Assembly: GCA_945901065.1 (NCBI GenBank)
Contig: CAMDKI010000002.1
Span: 248,001 to 312,000 of the forward strand
Direction of reading: 5' to 3'
DNA: 64,000 nucleotides
DNA from: Chitinophaga pinensis
GTDB lineage: Bacteria > Bacteroidota > Bacteroidia > Chitinophagales > CAIOSU01
Shown here: in pieces, positions 38,288 to 47,063 of the stretch
Layout of the letters: each line of letters starts with the position of its first letter
Position numbering within the stretch: position 1 is the stretch's first letter
Notes under the pieces: generated by a model
Database searches by the model: none
What the model saw: only the letters and a program-made list of their open reading frames with translations
Told to the model about the DNA's origin: nothing
Program-made: the position numbers and the translations under genes

Positions 38288-38345
38288 TTCCCGTTGTATT
38301 GGCTTGCTTTTTGAGTACGCTGGCTCAAATTCCCAATATCATCAA

Positions 38346-40013
38346 ATGACTATACGGTTTGTATTTGCCCTTTTGTTTCTTACCTATTCTGTCTCCTCGC
38401 TTGTAGCGCAGGAAAAGAAAAAGATTGAAATACTAGGTGCTGATATACTTACCAAAGGTAACGTACGTGGCGAAAATGTACGGAAGCTTATAGGTAGCGT
38501 AAAAATGAAGCAAGGCGATGTGTACATGGACTGCGACAGCGCTTACTTTTATGCCGACCGAAATGCCGTTGATGCATTTGGCCATGTATACATACACCAA
38601 GGCGATTTACAAATCTACTCCGACTCGTTGAAGTACAACGGCGATGAACGTATTGCCGACTTATATGGCAATGTGCGTCTTTTAGAGCCACGAATGGAAT
38701 TGACCACAAAAAAATTAACGTATAACCTTAATACCAAAACCGCCAAATATAGTAATGGTGGCCACGTAATAAGCGAAGGCACCGATTTGGTGAGCCGCAT
38801 TGGTTACTACTATTCGGAAAATAAGATGGCTTATTTTAGATATGGTGTAAAGCTAGTAAACCCCAACTACACCCTAGAATGCGACACGCTGGGCTATAAT
38901 ATGGAGCGCGAAATAAGCTACTTTTTTGGCCCAACTAAGATTACTACCAACGAGAGTAAAATATATTGCGAAAGCGGCTGGTACAACAGCAAAACTGAAA
39001 TATCAAATTTCGGGAAAAACACAGTACTAGACAATCCGCCGCAAATACTATATGCCGATAGCTTGTATTATGAAAAGAAGAAAGGGTACGGCGAGGCCTA
39101 TTATCACTTCGATTGGATAGATACGAGCCAAAACATCATACTCAGTGGCGGCAAGGCTATTTTTTATGAACTGACCGACTCTATAACAGCTACCGAAAAG
39201 CCGCTACTTACGTACATACTAGATGGCGACTCGTTGCACATTGCCGCCGATACGCTCATCAGCCGAAAAGATACCGTTGCAGAGCGCGAACTGTTTGCCT
39301 TTCATAAAGTACGCCTTTTTAAAAGCGACATGCAAGGCAAATGCGACTCGCTGGTATATGCTTTTCGCGATTCAACAATTCGTATGTATCGAGAGCCGGT
39401 GTTATGGGGCGATAAAAGCCAAATGACTGGCGACACTATTTACCTATACATGAAAGATAGCAAGATGGATCGGGTGGAGCTTTTTCCGAACGGGTTTATC
39501 ATTAACGAATCGTTCCCAAAATTATACGACCAAATAAAAGGCCGACATATTTGGGGTTATTTTGTAGATGGCGACCTAAACAACATGCACGTTGCTGGCA
39601 ACGGAGAAAGCGTTTACTATGGCAAAGACTCGCGAAGCGCTTACCTAGGCATAAACAAGGCGCAGTGCAGCGAAATGTGGATATACATTAACGAAAACAA
39701 AGTAAACAGGATAAAATTTTATACCAAACCTACGGCAACATTTCACCCAATACAGTTGGTTGACCCTGAAACATTTAAGCTCGAAAACTTTAACTGGCGC
39801 TACGACCAACGCCCCCAAAGCAAAGAAGACTTGCTAACCGAACCTGAGCCCGCACCCCTGCCTGCCACCGATGCAAATGCAAATGGCGCGCGCAAAGGGA
39901 CAAAGCCAGCTGCAAATACTACTTTTGATAAGCCCACTGGCGAAGCGCCAATGCCGCCCCCCAGCCCACAACCCATAACCAACGATACGAGCGCGGCACC
40001 CATTAAACCTTAA
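38346..40013 (+). CDS. OstA-like (LptA/LptD N-domain-like) exported protein
   Basis: Signal peptide MTIRFVFALLFLTYSVSSLVAQ; repeated OstA motifs (VYMDCDSAYFYADRNAVDAFGHVYIHQGDLQIYSDSLKYNGDERIADLYGNVRL). ORF-track start at 38145 overlaps mlaD and is unlikely. Confidence 0.88.
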   Translation: MTIRFVFALLFLTYSVSSLVAQEKKKIEILGADILTKGNVRGENVRKLIGSVKMKQGDVYMDCDSAYFYADRNAVDAFGHVYIHQGDLQIYSDSLKYNGDERIADLYGNVRLLEPRMELTTKKLTYNLNTKTAKYSNGGHVISEGTDLVSRIGYYYSENKMAYFRYGVKLVNPNYTLECDTLGYNMEREISYFFGPTKITTNESKIYCESGWYNSKTEISNFGKNTVLDNPPQILYADSLYYEKKKGYGEAYYHFDWIDTSQNIILSGGKAIFYELTDSITATEKPLLTYILDGDSLHIAADTLISRKDTVAERELFAFHKVRLFKSDMQGKCDSLVYAFRDSTIRMYREPVLWGDKSQMTGDTIYLYMKDSKMDRVELFPNGFIINESFPKLYDQIKGRHIWGYFVDGDLNNMHVAGNGESVYYGKDSRSAYLGINKAQCSEMWIYINENKVNRIKFYTKPTATFHPIQLVDPETFKLENFNWRYDQRPQSKEDLLTEPEPAPLPATDANANGARKGTKPAANTTFDKPTGEAPMPPPSPQPITNDTSAAPIKP

Positions 40014-40978
40014 GGTTTGTTTTGGTTTATATCGCCATGCACATTAGTAGATGGTTGAGGCAGCGGCGGGTTGCCCCTATCAATAGTAAGCAGATACACA
40101 TTAGATATGTACTTCCACTTTCCGTCTTTCCATTCAAAAGCGTCGTAACTGCCATCGGGTATCAACGAAACCGGTATATCTTTTCCAAAATCTGAGGTAG
40201 ACTTAATGTGGTCGAACACTACGATATTGTCATCGGGGTTATAATTGAGCGTAAGCTTGGCATCAAACTTATAATAAACCAGAAACCTAGTCTGCGGCTT
40301 GGTTACCGGGTATGGAAACGTCTCGGCAATGGTATCGGGTATATCGAATATTGGGGCACCAAATACGGGCTTACCTTCATCAAAATGCAGTACATCCATC
40401 ACCTTTACACGGCTATACAAATCGTTACCATCAAAGCCAAACAGCGTGTAATAAGTTTTGCCTTTAGCTTTGGTTTCAATAAGGTTATAATAAAATGCAC
40501 CATACCAGCAACTAGGCGATAGCAGCGTATCTTGAGGGCTAGCGATGGAGTCGGTGCGGTCTATTAGTGGATAAAGCATCAAATCCTTGCCATTGTTCAT
40601 TTGTATCGTGCCAAAGTAGCGATATGCCCCACCTTCCAGCGAAACCTGCCACGTTATTACCCTAAAACTACTATCGGTTGGGTACAGAATGGATAGAATA
40701 GGCACCGAATCGAATGGATAGTTAAATGAGCCAGGAACTTTTAAAGCCTCCACAAGTTTTGGGATAAAAGCATAGCAGGCCTTCATCCGGTTTAGATTGT
40801 TTGTGTCGCCAAACATGATATAAGACAGCGGATTCAAGGTTTCTTCTACTTGAAGCAGTTTTGCCCTGTTTTCTGGGGTGAGCTCAACCTTACCTTTAGT
40901 TGGGCTCTTTTTACTGCCCTTACCTTGCCCAAAAGCAAAAAGTGGCAACCACACTATCAACAAACAAATGTATTTCAT
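40010..40978 (-). CDS. Hypothetical secreted protein
   Basis: Signal peptide MKYICLLIVWLPLFAFGQG; no confident family recognised. Confidence 0.75.
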   Translation of the reverse strand: MKYICLLIVWLPLFAFGQGKGSKKSPTKGKVELTPENRAKLLQVEETLNPLSYIMFGDTNNLNRMKACYAFIPKLVEALKVPGSFNYPFDSVPILSILYPTDSSFRVITWQVSLEGGAYRYFGTIQMNNGKDLMLYPLIDRTDSIASPQDTLLSPSCWYGAFYYNLIETKAKGKTYYTLFGFDGNDLYSRVKVMDVLHFDEGKPVFGAPIFDIPDTIAETFPYPVTKPQTRFLVYYKFDAKLTLNYNPDDNIVVFDHIKSTSDFGKDIPVSLIPDGSYDAFEWKDGKWKYISNVYLLTIDRGNPPLPQPSTNVHGDINQNKP

Positions 40979-40998
40979 AGGGCAAAGTTAGTTATTAC

Positions 40999-41045
40999 CG
41001 GAGACTCAAGACACAAGACTCAAGACACAAGATATGAGACATAAG
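40999..41045. repeat. Short tandem/low-complexity intergenic repeat (ACTCAAGACACAAG units)
   Basis: GAGACTCAAGACACAAGACTCAAGACACAAGATATGAGACATAAG contains two near-perfect 14-bp units. Confidence 0.75.
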
Positions 41046-41197
41046 AAGCATTATCCCTGATGATATTTAGAATAACCCATGGACCCCAAACTTTTTAAAA
41101 AACGGATATTTTCCCAATTTCATTGCCCTTAGCATTTAAACAGCTGGTCACTTTCAACTCAGCACATGAGCCTTTCGGCATGCAGGTTCCCAAATTT

Positions 41198-42439
41198 TCA
41201 AATTTCAATCAAGTATTTTCTAAACAATTCTAGTGCCATAAGTGCTGTAAGCTGTATGTTTTGTTTACGGTTACCTTTAAAAGTCAATTTCTTGGTTCGC
41301 ATATCGGTTGGCGCACCATATGCTATCCATACTGTGCCCACTGGTTTATCAGGAGTGCCACCTGCAGGTCCGGCAATGCCTGAAGTTGCAATGGCATAAT
41401 CAGTGCCAAACTTGGTACACACCCCAAGCAACATTTCTCTTACGGTTTCTTCGCTTACGGCACCAAAGCTATCCAGTGTTTCTTGTTTTACACCCAACAA
41501 TGCTTGCTTCGATTCGTAAGTATAGCTCACTACGCTTCCATTGTAGTAGGCCGAGCTACCTTCAACCATGGTTATTTGGCTGGCAATATAGCCCCCAGTG
41601 CAACTCTCTGCGGTGGCTAAGGTTTTGTCTTTTGCCGTTAGAAGCTTTCCAATTATTTCTTCTAACTGGTCGTCGTCATAACCGTAAATGTGCTTATCAA
41701 TTTGGGCAACCAACTTAGCAACTTCAGCATCCAAAGCTTCTTGCACCACTTCCCTATTTGTGCCATTTGCGGTTAAACGTAGTTTAACTGAACCAATTCC
41801 CGGCAGGTAAGCCAGCTTAATATTGGTGGGGAGGTTATCCTCAAAATCGGCAATCTGCTCTGCCAAAAACGACTCTCCAATACCAGCGGTAAGAATGTGC
41901 TTATGTATAATTACCGGCAGTTTAAAGTATGTTTTCACTTTGGGCAATACTTCTTGTTGCATCAAAGCCTCCATTTCAAAAGGCACTCCTGGCATCGATA
42001 CAAATACTTTTCCGTTTTTTTCGAACCACATACCCCAAGCCGTTCCCCTATCGTTGCGCAAAGGTGTGCAACTTGCTGGCATCAAAGCTTGGTCGGCATT
42101 CGATTGCAACATTGGCCTATTTCGGCTGGCAAAAAAGGCTTCCAGCTGTGCCAATATCTCCTGATTGCGCAACAAAGTGGTGTTAAAATACTGAGCTAGA
42201 GTAACTTTGGTAATATCATCTTTTGTTGGGCCAAGGCCACCAGTTATTAAAACCAGATTTGATGCCTGCTCAGCGCGAGCAAGTGCCTCCAGTATAGCCG
42301 ACTTATCATCACTTATAGATAGTATTTCTCTTACACGAATACCTAATAGCGCGAGCTCGCGGCCCATATACGCCGAGTTGGTATCAATGGTTTGGCCGTA
42401 TAGCAGTTCGTCGCCAATGGTAATAATGGTGGCTTGCAT
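41198..42439 (-). CDS. cinA: CinA family protein (competence/damage-inducible, nicotinamide-nucleotide amidase)
   Basis: IITIGDELLYGQTIDTNSAYMGRELALLGI...LITGGLGPTKDDITK...LATAESCTGGYIASQIT...IATSGIAGPAGGTPDKPVGTVWIA. Met at 42439 preferred. Confidence 0.94.
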   Translation of the reverse strand: MQATIITIGDELLYGQTIDTNSAYMGRELALLGIRVREILSISDDKSAILEALARAEQASNLVLITGGLGPTKDDITKVTLAQYFNTTLLRNQEILAQLEAFFASRNRPMLQSNADQALMPASCTPLRNDRGTAWGMWFEKNGKVFVSMPGVPFEMEALMQQEVLPKVKTYFKLPVIIHKHILTAGIGESFLAEQIADFEDNLPTNIKLAYLPGIGSVKLRLTANGTNREVVQEALDAEVAKLVAQIDKHIYGYDDDQLEEIIGKLLTAKDKTLATAESCTGGYIASQITMVEGSSAYYNGSVVSYTYESKQALLGVKQETLDSFGAVSEETVREMLLGVCTKFGTDYAIATSGIAGPAGGTPDKPVGTVWIAYGAPTDMRTKKLTFKGNRKQNIQLTALMALELFRKYLIEI

Positions 42440-42493
42440 AATATTGATGATTGGTAAGTAAATATAACGCCTGAGCGGTGCGAATGGCAAAAA

Positions 42494-43243
42494 TTATTTT
42501 AAACCCTTGTACATGGCAAAGTTAGCCAAGCCTATGCGCTGCAAGAAGTGTTTAGCACTTACCCCTAAAACCCCGAAGCCATAGATAGTGCTTCGGCGAA
42601 GGTTAATGGAACTAGCCTCGGCAAAATATTTAGTTGGGCAGGTAACCTCACCGATACCAAAACCTGCATAAATAATCTGCGATAGCATTTGATTATCGAA
42701 CACAAAATCGTCGGAATTGATTTCCAAATTCAATTTGGTAAGCACTTCTTTGCTAAAAGCCCGGTAGCCGGTATGGTATTCTGATAGTTTTTGGCCTGTA
42801 AGCACGTTCTCGGTAAAGGTAAGCAAGCGGTTGGCAATGTATTTATAAACGGGCATACCGCCTTTCAGGGCACCATTACCCAATATACGCGAACCTAAAA
42901 CCACTGGATACAAGTCGTTGGCAATAATACTGGCCATGGCTGGTATCAGTAACGGAGTATACTGGTAATCGGGGTGCACCATAATCACAATATCGGCACC
43001 CAGTTCAAGAGCGGTTTTGTAACAAGTTTTTTGGTTGCCACCGTAGCCACGGTTATTCTCGTGGCGCACCACATGCTTTATACCTAATTTCCGGGCAAGT
43101 TCTGATGTAGCGTCGGTGCTATGGTCATCCACCAACACTACGTCGTCCACAATATCAAAAGGAATTTCGCGGTATGTTTTTTCCAGTGTAAGCTCCGCAT
43201 TATAGGCAGGCAATACTACCACTACTTTTTTACCGTTCATCAT
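42494..43243 (-). CDS. Glycosyltransferase family 2 protein
   Basis: VVVLPAYNAELTLEKTYREIP...VVLVDDHSTDATSELARKLG...NNRGYGGNQKTCY...HPDYQY. Confidence 0.92.
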   Translation of the reverse strand: MMNGKKVVVVLPAYNAELTLEKTYREIPFDIVDDVVLVDDHSTDATSELARKLGIKHVVRHENNRGYGGNQKTCYKTALELGADIVIMVHPDYQYTPLLIPAMASIIANDLYPVVLGSRILGNGALKGGMPVYKYIANRLLTFTENVLTGQKLSEYHTGYRAFSKEVLTKLNLEINSDDFVFDNQMLSQIIYAGFGIGEVTCPTKYFAEASSINLRRSTIYGFGVLGVSAKHFLQRIGLANFAMYKGLK

Positions 43244-43270
43244 AGCAGGGCAAAAATAATAAATAGTTAT

Positions 43271-43289
43271 GGGTTACGAGTTGCGAGTT
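43271..43289. repeat. Dispersed repeat family C, left arm (GGGTTACGAGTTGCGAGTT)
   Basis: Identical to 7605..7623. Confidence 0.8.
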
Positions 43290-43324
43290 GATAGTTAATA
43301 AAAAAATATCCCTATCCACTAAAA

Positions 43325-43350
43325 AACTCGCAACCCGTAACTCGCAACCC
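43325..43350. repeat. Dispersed repeat family C, inverted right arm (AACTCGCAACCCGTAACTCGCAACCC)
   Basis: Near reverse complement of the left arm, forming an inverted pair in the divergent promoter region. Confidence 0.8.
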
Positions 43351-43391
43351 ACGTCTAAAGCATAACTTTACAGCACCTTAACTCTATTTTC

Positions 43392-43901
43392 ATGCCTATT
43401 AATGTATTTGTTACTGGCGGTACGTTTGATAAAGAATACGACATCATCAACGGCCGCTTATTTTTTAAGGATACGCACCTTCCCGAAATTTTTAAATTGG
43501 GGCGCTGCACGCTGGATGTAAACATTCGCACCTTAATGATGATTGATAGTCTGGAAATGACTGAAGAGGATCGCGAGTTGATAGTAAAGCACTGCAAACG
43601 TTGTGTTGATGAGCAAATAGTAATTACCCATGGCACCGACACCATGGTAGACACCGCCAAAACCCTTGCCGCGGCACAATTACCTAAAACCATTGTGCTC
43701 ACCGGAGCTATGATGCCCTATAAGTTCGGTAGCAGCGATGGGCTCTTTAATCTAGGTAGCACATTAGCCTTCGTGCAAATATTGCCCCACGGCGTATATA
43801 TTGCCATGAACGGAAAGTTTTATACGGCCGATAACGTTCGCAAAAACAAACGCACTGGCTATTTCGAGGAACTAAATGACCCTGCAAAGGTTTCACAATA
43901 A
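43392..43901 (+). CDS. Single-domain asparaginase-like protein
   Basis: FVTGGTFDKEYD...ITHGTDTMVDTAKTL...IVLTGAMMPYKFGSSDGLFNLGSTLAFVQ; only the N-terminal asparaginase domain (169 aa). Confidence 0.88.
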   Translation: MPINVFVTGGTFDKEYDIINGRLFFKDTHLPEIFKLGRCTLDVNIRTLMMIDSLEMTEEDRELIVKHCKRCVDEQIVITHGTDTMVDTAKTLAAAQLPKTIVLTGAMMPYKFGSSDGLFNLGSTLAFVQILPHGVYIAMNGKFYTADNVRKNKRTGYFEELNDPAKVSQ

Positions 43902-43904
43902 CGG

Positions 43905-44570
43905 ATGGAAGACTTTAGTAAATATTTGGATGCTACCGCGTTTGTGGATAGCGACAACCCCAACATTGTAGCTTTTGCCTACAAAGCGGTGGGTACGATT
44001 ACTAATCCTGTTGAACAGGCCGTGAAGTTGTATTATGCCGTACGCGATAAATTCCCTTACAACCCTTACGAAGTAGACTTAAGCGAGCATGGCCTAAAAG
44101 CGAGTACTGCGATGGCCCGAGGATATGGCTACTGTGTAGAAAAAGCCAATATTATGGCGGCTTGTGCTCGTGTATTGGGCATACCGAGCCGTTTTGGTTT
44201 TGCCGATGTAAAAAACCACGTAGGCACGGGCAAACTGATGCAAGTATTGCAATCAGATGTGATGGCTCTGCATGGTTATGTAGAGTTGTACTTGAATGGC
44301 AAATGGGTGAAAGCCACACCAGCATTCAACAAAGAGCTTTGCGAGAAGTTAAATGTAGCACCTTTAGAGTTTAATGGCGTTGATGATTCTATTTTTCAAG
44401 AGAACGACGGCGAGGGAGGGAAATTTATGGAGTATGTGTATTACCACGGCACATACCCTGACCTACCTCGCGAATACATGATACAAGTATTGCGCAACCA
44501 CTACCCACACCTGTTTCCTGAAGATGCTGAGGCCGCAGCTAATATGGGTGCGGCAGTGTTCAAAATGTAA
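43905..44570 (+). CDS. Transglutaminase-like family protein
   Basis: YYAVRDKFPYNPY...ARGYGYCVEKANIMAACARVLGIPSRFGFADVKNH...LHGYVELYLNGKWVKATPAFN. Confidence 0.88.
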   Translation: MEDFSKYLDATAFVDSDNPNIVAFAYKAVGTITNPVEQAVKLYYAVRDKFPYNPYEVDLSEHGLKASTAMARGYGYCVEKANIMAACARVLGIPSRFGFADVKNHVGTGKLMQVLQSDVMALHGYVELYLNGKWVKATPAFNKELCEKLNVAPLEFNGVDDSIFQENDGEGGKFMEYVYYHGTYPDLPREYMIQVLRNHYPHLFPEDAEAAANMGAAVFKM

Positions 44571-44758
44571 CACCCGCTGTTGCAAATAAGATTTTAGAAT
44601 TTATAGCACCCATCCTTTACCGAGATGGCGCAAAGAAACGTCCAACTACCTATTTTTTTACACAAACAGTTTGTCGATTGTTTAAAACCACTGCCCTGAT
44701 GTTAGCGGAATTCTACCTAATTTCACGATTTGATTTTTAAGTGTAGAATTAATAGGAT

Positions 44759-47041
44759 ATGACTATACGTTTTTGGGCTTTATTGCTCCTAATTTTCGGC
44801 ATTACCACAGCAGCAGTAGCGCAAGAAGATGGCACCGTACGCGGTACTGTTTACGACAAGGGCAATGGCGAGCCTATGATATTTACGAACGTGTATATTA
44901 AGGGTACTACCCGTGGTACCACTACCGATATCAACGGTTTCTATGCTATCCCCAATGTGCCGCTGGGCACTTACACCTTGGTAAGCACCACGCTTGGCTA
45001 CGACACCATGGAGGTAGAATTCACACTTACAAAAAAAGGGCAAATAGTAAGCCAAAACCTATACCTAGCGTTGAACGACATTATGCTAGATGTGGTAAAT
45101 GTCTCTGCCGAAAAAGAGAAAAAACAAACTGAGGTTGATGTTTCGCATGTGCGAATCACTACAAAAGAAATATCTCAAATACCATCGGTTGGCGGCGAGC
45201 CCGATGTTGCACAATACCTGCAAGTAATGCCTGGGGTAGTGTTTACCGGCGACCAAGGAGGGCAATTATACATTCGCGGGGGTTCGCCAATACAAACACG
45301 TGTGCTCTTAGATGGCTTATTGATATACAACCCGTTTCACTCCATTGGTTTGTTTTCGGTTTTCGAAACCGACTTAGTACGGAACATTGACATTAGTACG
45401 GGTGGTTTCGGCGCTGAGTATGGCGGAAGGCTGTCAGCGGTAATGGATGTGCGCATGCAGGATGGCAATAAAAAACGTACTGCCGGCAAAATAGGTGTAA
45501 GTCCGTTTCTAGCAAAAGTAATTTTAGAGGGCCCATTGGTAAAACAAAAAGACAATGGAAGCAGCCTAACTTATGTGTTCTCCGGACGATACTCATACCT
45601 AGATAAAAGCTCAAAAGCGCTATATAAATACGTAGAAGGCAATAATGGTATACCCTTCTCATTTGCCGATTTTTATGGCAAATTGGCTTACACTGGTGGC
45701 AACGGTTCTAAAATTACGTTGTTTGGTTTCAACTTCAACGATTTGGCCAACTACCAAGGCATCGCTAAATACAAGTGGAACTCCTTTGGCATAGGTACCA
45801 ATTTTGTATTGGTTCCCGGCGGTTCAAACCTGCTAATGAACGGTACAGTTGGCTACACCAACTATAAAATAGCCCTTCAAGAGGCTGACGATAAGCCTCG
45901 CGAAAGCTCGGTAGGTGGTTTAAACGTAAACATGAACTTTACTTATTTTATAACAGCCGGTCAATTCGATTACGGTATAAACGTAAATGCTTTTAAAACC
46001 GATTACCGCTTTTACAATAGTACTGGCACCATTAGCAGCGAAACACAAAACACAACCGAGCTAGGCCTTTACTTCAAATTCAGGAAGGTTATTGCCAAAA
46101 AACTAGTGCTTGACCCAAGTATTCGTTTCGACTATTATGCCTCACTGGCCAATATATCCGTTGAGCCTCGGTTGGGTATTAAATACAACGTGCACAATAG
46201 TTTCCGCTTGAAGGCCGCTGGTGGCTTGTACTCTCAAAATTTAATAAGCAGCCGAGCGGACAGAGATGTGGTTGATTTGTTCAACGGTTTCCTATCGGGT
46301 ACCGAAGAAGAGCTTACTCGCCCCGACGGAAGCCAGGCCAACCACAAGCTGCAAAAAGCCTGGCATGCTATAGCGGGTTTTGAAGCCGATATAACCAACA
46401 ACCTAACCCTAAACGTTGAAGGATATTACAAATGGTTTACCCAGTTGATTAGCCTTAACCGCGACAAACTATTTGCGACTGAATCGGACTATATGCTCGA
46501 AACTGGCAAAGCCTATGGCATAGATTTTATGATGAAGTACCAAAACAAGAACTGGATGCTCTATGGTGCCTATTCATTGGCTTGGGTAAATAGATTTGAT
46601 GGTGAACAAACCTATTATCCGTTTTACGACCGCAGGCACAACGCCAACTTTGTAGCCGCATATACTTTTGGCAAATCGCTTACCTGGCAGGCCAGTGTGC
46701 GCTATAACATTGGCTCGGGCTTTCCTTTTACCCGCACCCAATCGTTTTACGAGCAAGTTAACTTTAACGGCGGCGTAAACACCAATTACACCAATGCCAA
46801 TGGCAGCTTGGGGGTAATATACGAGGAAGAGTTAAATGCAGGCCGATTGCCAGCATACCACCGGTTAGACTTAGCTATACAAAAGGAAGTAGCCTTAGGA
46901 AAATATATGTCGATGAAGATTTCGGCAAGCGTAACGAATGCCTACAACCGCGACAATATTTTCTACTTTGACAGAGTTCGATACACCAGAGTAAATCAAC
47001 TGCCTATACTACCTAGCCTATCTTTATCGTTATCATTCTGA
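44759..47041 (+). CDS. TonB-dependent receptor with carboxypeptidase-regulatory-like N-terminal domain
   Basis: GTVRGTVYDKGNGEPMIFTNVYIKGTTRGTTTDINGFYAIPNVPLGTYTL...GDQGGQLYIRGGSPIQTRVLLDGLLIYNPFHSIGLFSVFETDLVRNIDISTGGFGAEYGGRLSAVMDVRM; terminal SLSLSF. Confidence 0.93.
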   Translation: MTIRFWALLLLIFGITTAAVAQEDGTVRGTVYDKGNGEPMIFTNVYIKGTTRGTTTDINGFYAIPNVPLGTYTLVSTTLGYDTMEVEFTLTKKGQIVSQNLYLALNDIMLDVVNVSAEKEKKQTEVDVSHVRITTKEISQIPSVGGEPDVAQYLQVMPGVVFTGDQGGQLYIRGGSPIQTRVLLDGLLIYNPFHSIGLFSVFETDLVRNIDISTGGFGAEYGGRLSAVMDVRMQDGNKKRTAGKIGVSPFLAKVILEGPLVKQKDNGSSLTYVFSGRYSYLDKSSKALYKYVEGNNGIPFSFADFYGKLAYTGGNGSKITLFGFNFNDLANYQGIAKYKWNSFGIGTNFVLVPGGSNLLMNGTVGYTNYKIALQEADDKPRESSVGGLNVNMNFTYFITAGQFDYGINVNAFKTDYRFYNSTGTISSETQNTTELGLYFKFRKVIAKKLVLDPSIRFDYYASLANISVEPRLGIKYNVHNSFRLKAAGGLYSQNLISSRADRDVVDLFNGFLSGTEEELTRPDGSQANHKLQKAWHAIAGFEADITNNLTLNVEGYYKWFTQLISLNRDKLFATESDYMLETGKAYGIDFMMKYQNKNWMLYGAYSLAWVNRFDGEQTYYPFYDRRHNANFVAAYTFGKSLTWQASVRYNIGSGFPFTRTQSFYEQVNFNGGVNTNYTNANGSLGVIYEEELNAGRLPAYHRLDLAIQKEVALGKYMSMKISASVTNAYNRDNIFYFDRVRYTRVNQLPILPSLSLSLSF

Positions 47042-47063
47042 CCTAACTAAATTGGAGGCTGCC

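Noticed and set aside
38145-38345. N-terminal 67 aa of ORF 38145..40013
   Set aside because: Overlaps mlaD in another frame; the clear signal peptide starts at 38346.
40999-41045. CRISPR array candidate in the ACTCAAGACACAAG repeat
   Set aside because: Only two short units with no spacer structure and no cas genes nearby.
43392-43901. Asparaginase as a frameshifted pseudogene
   Set aside because: The ORF ends cleanly and the next gene starts 3 nt later; stand-alone N-terminal asparaginase domains are plausible.
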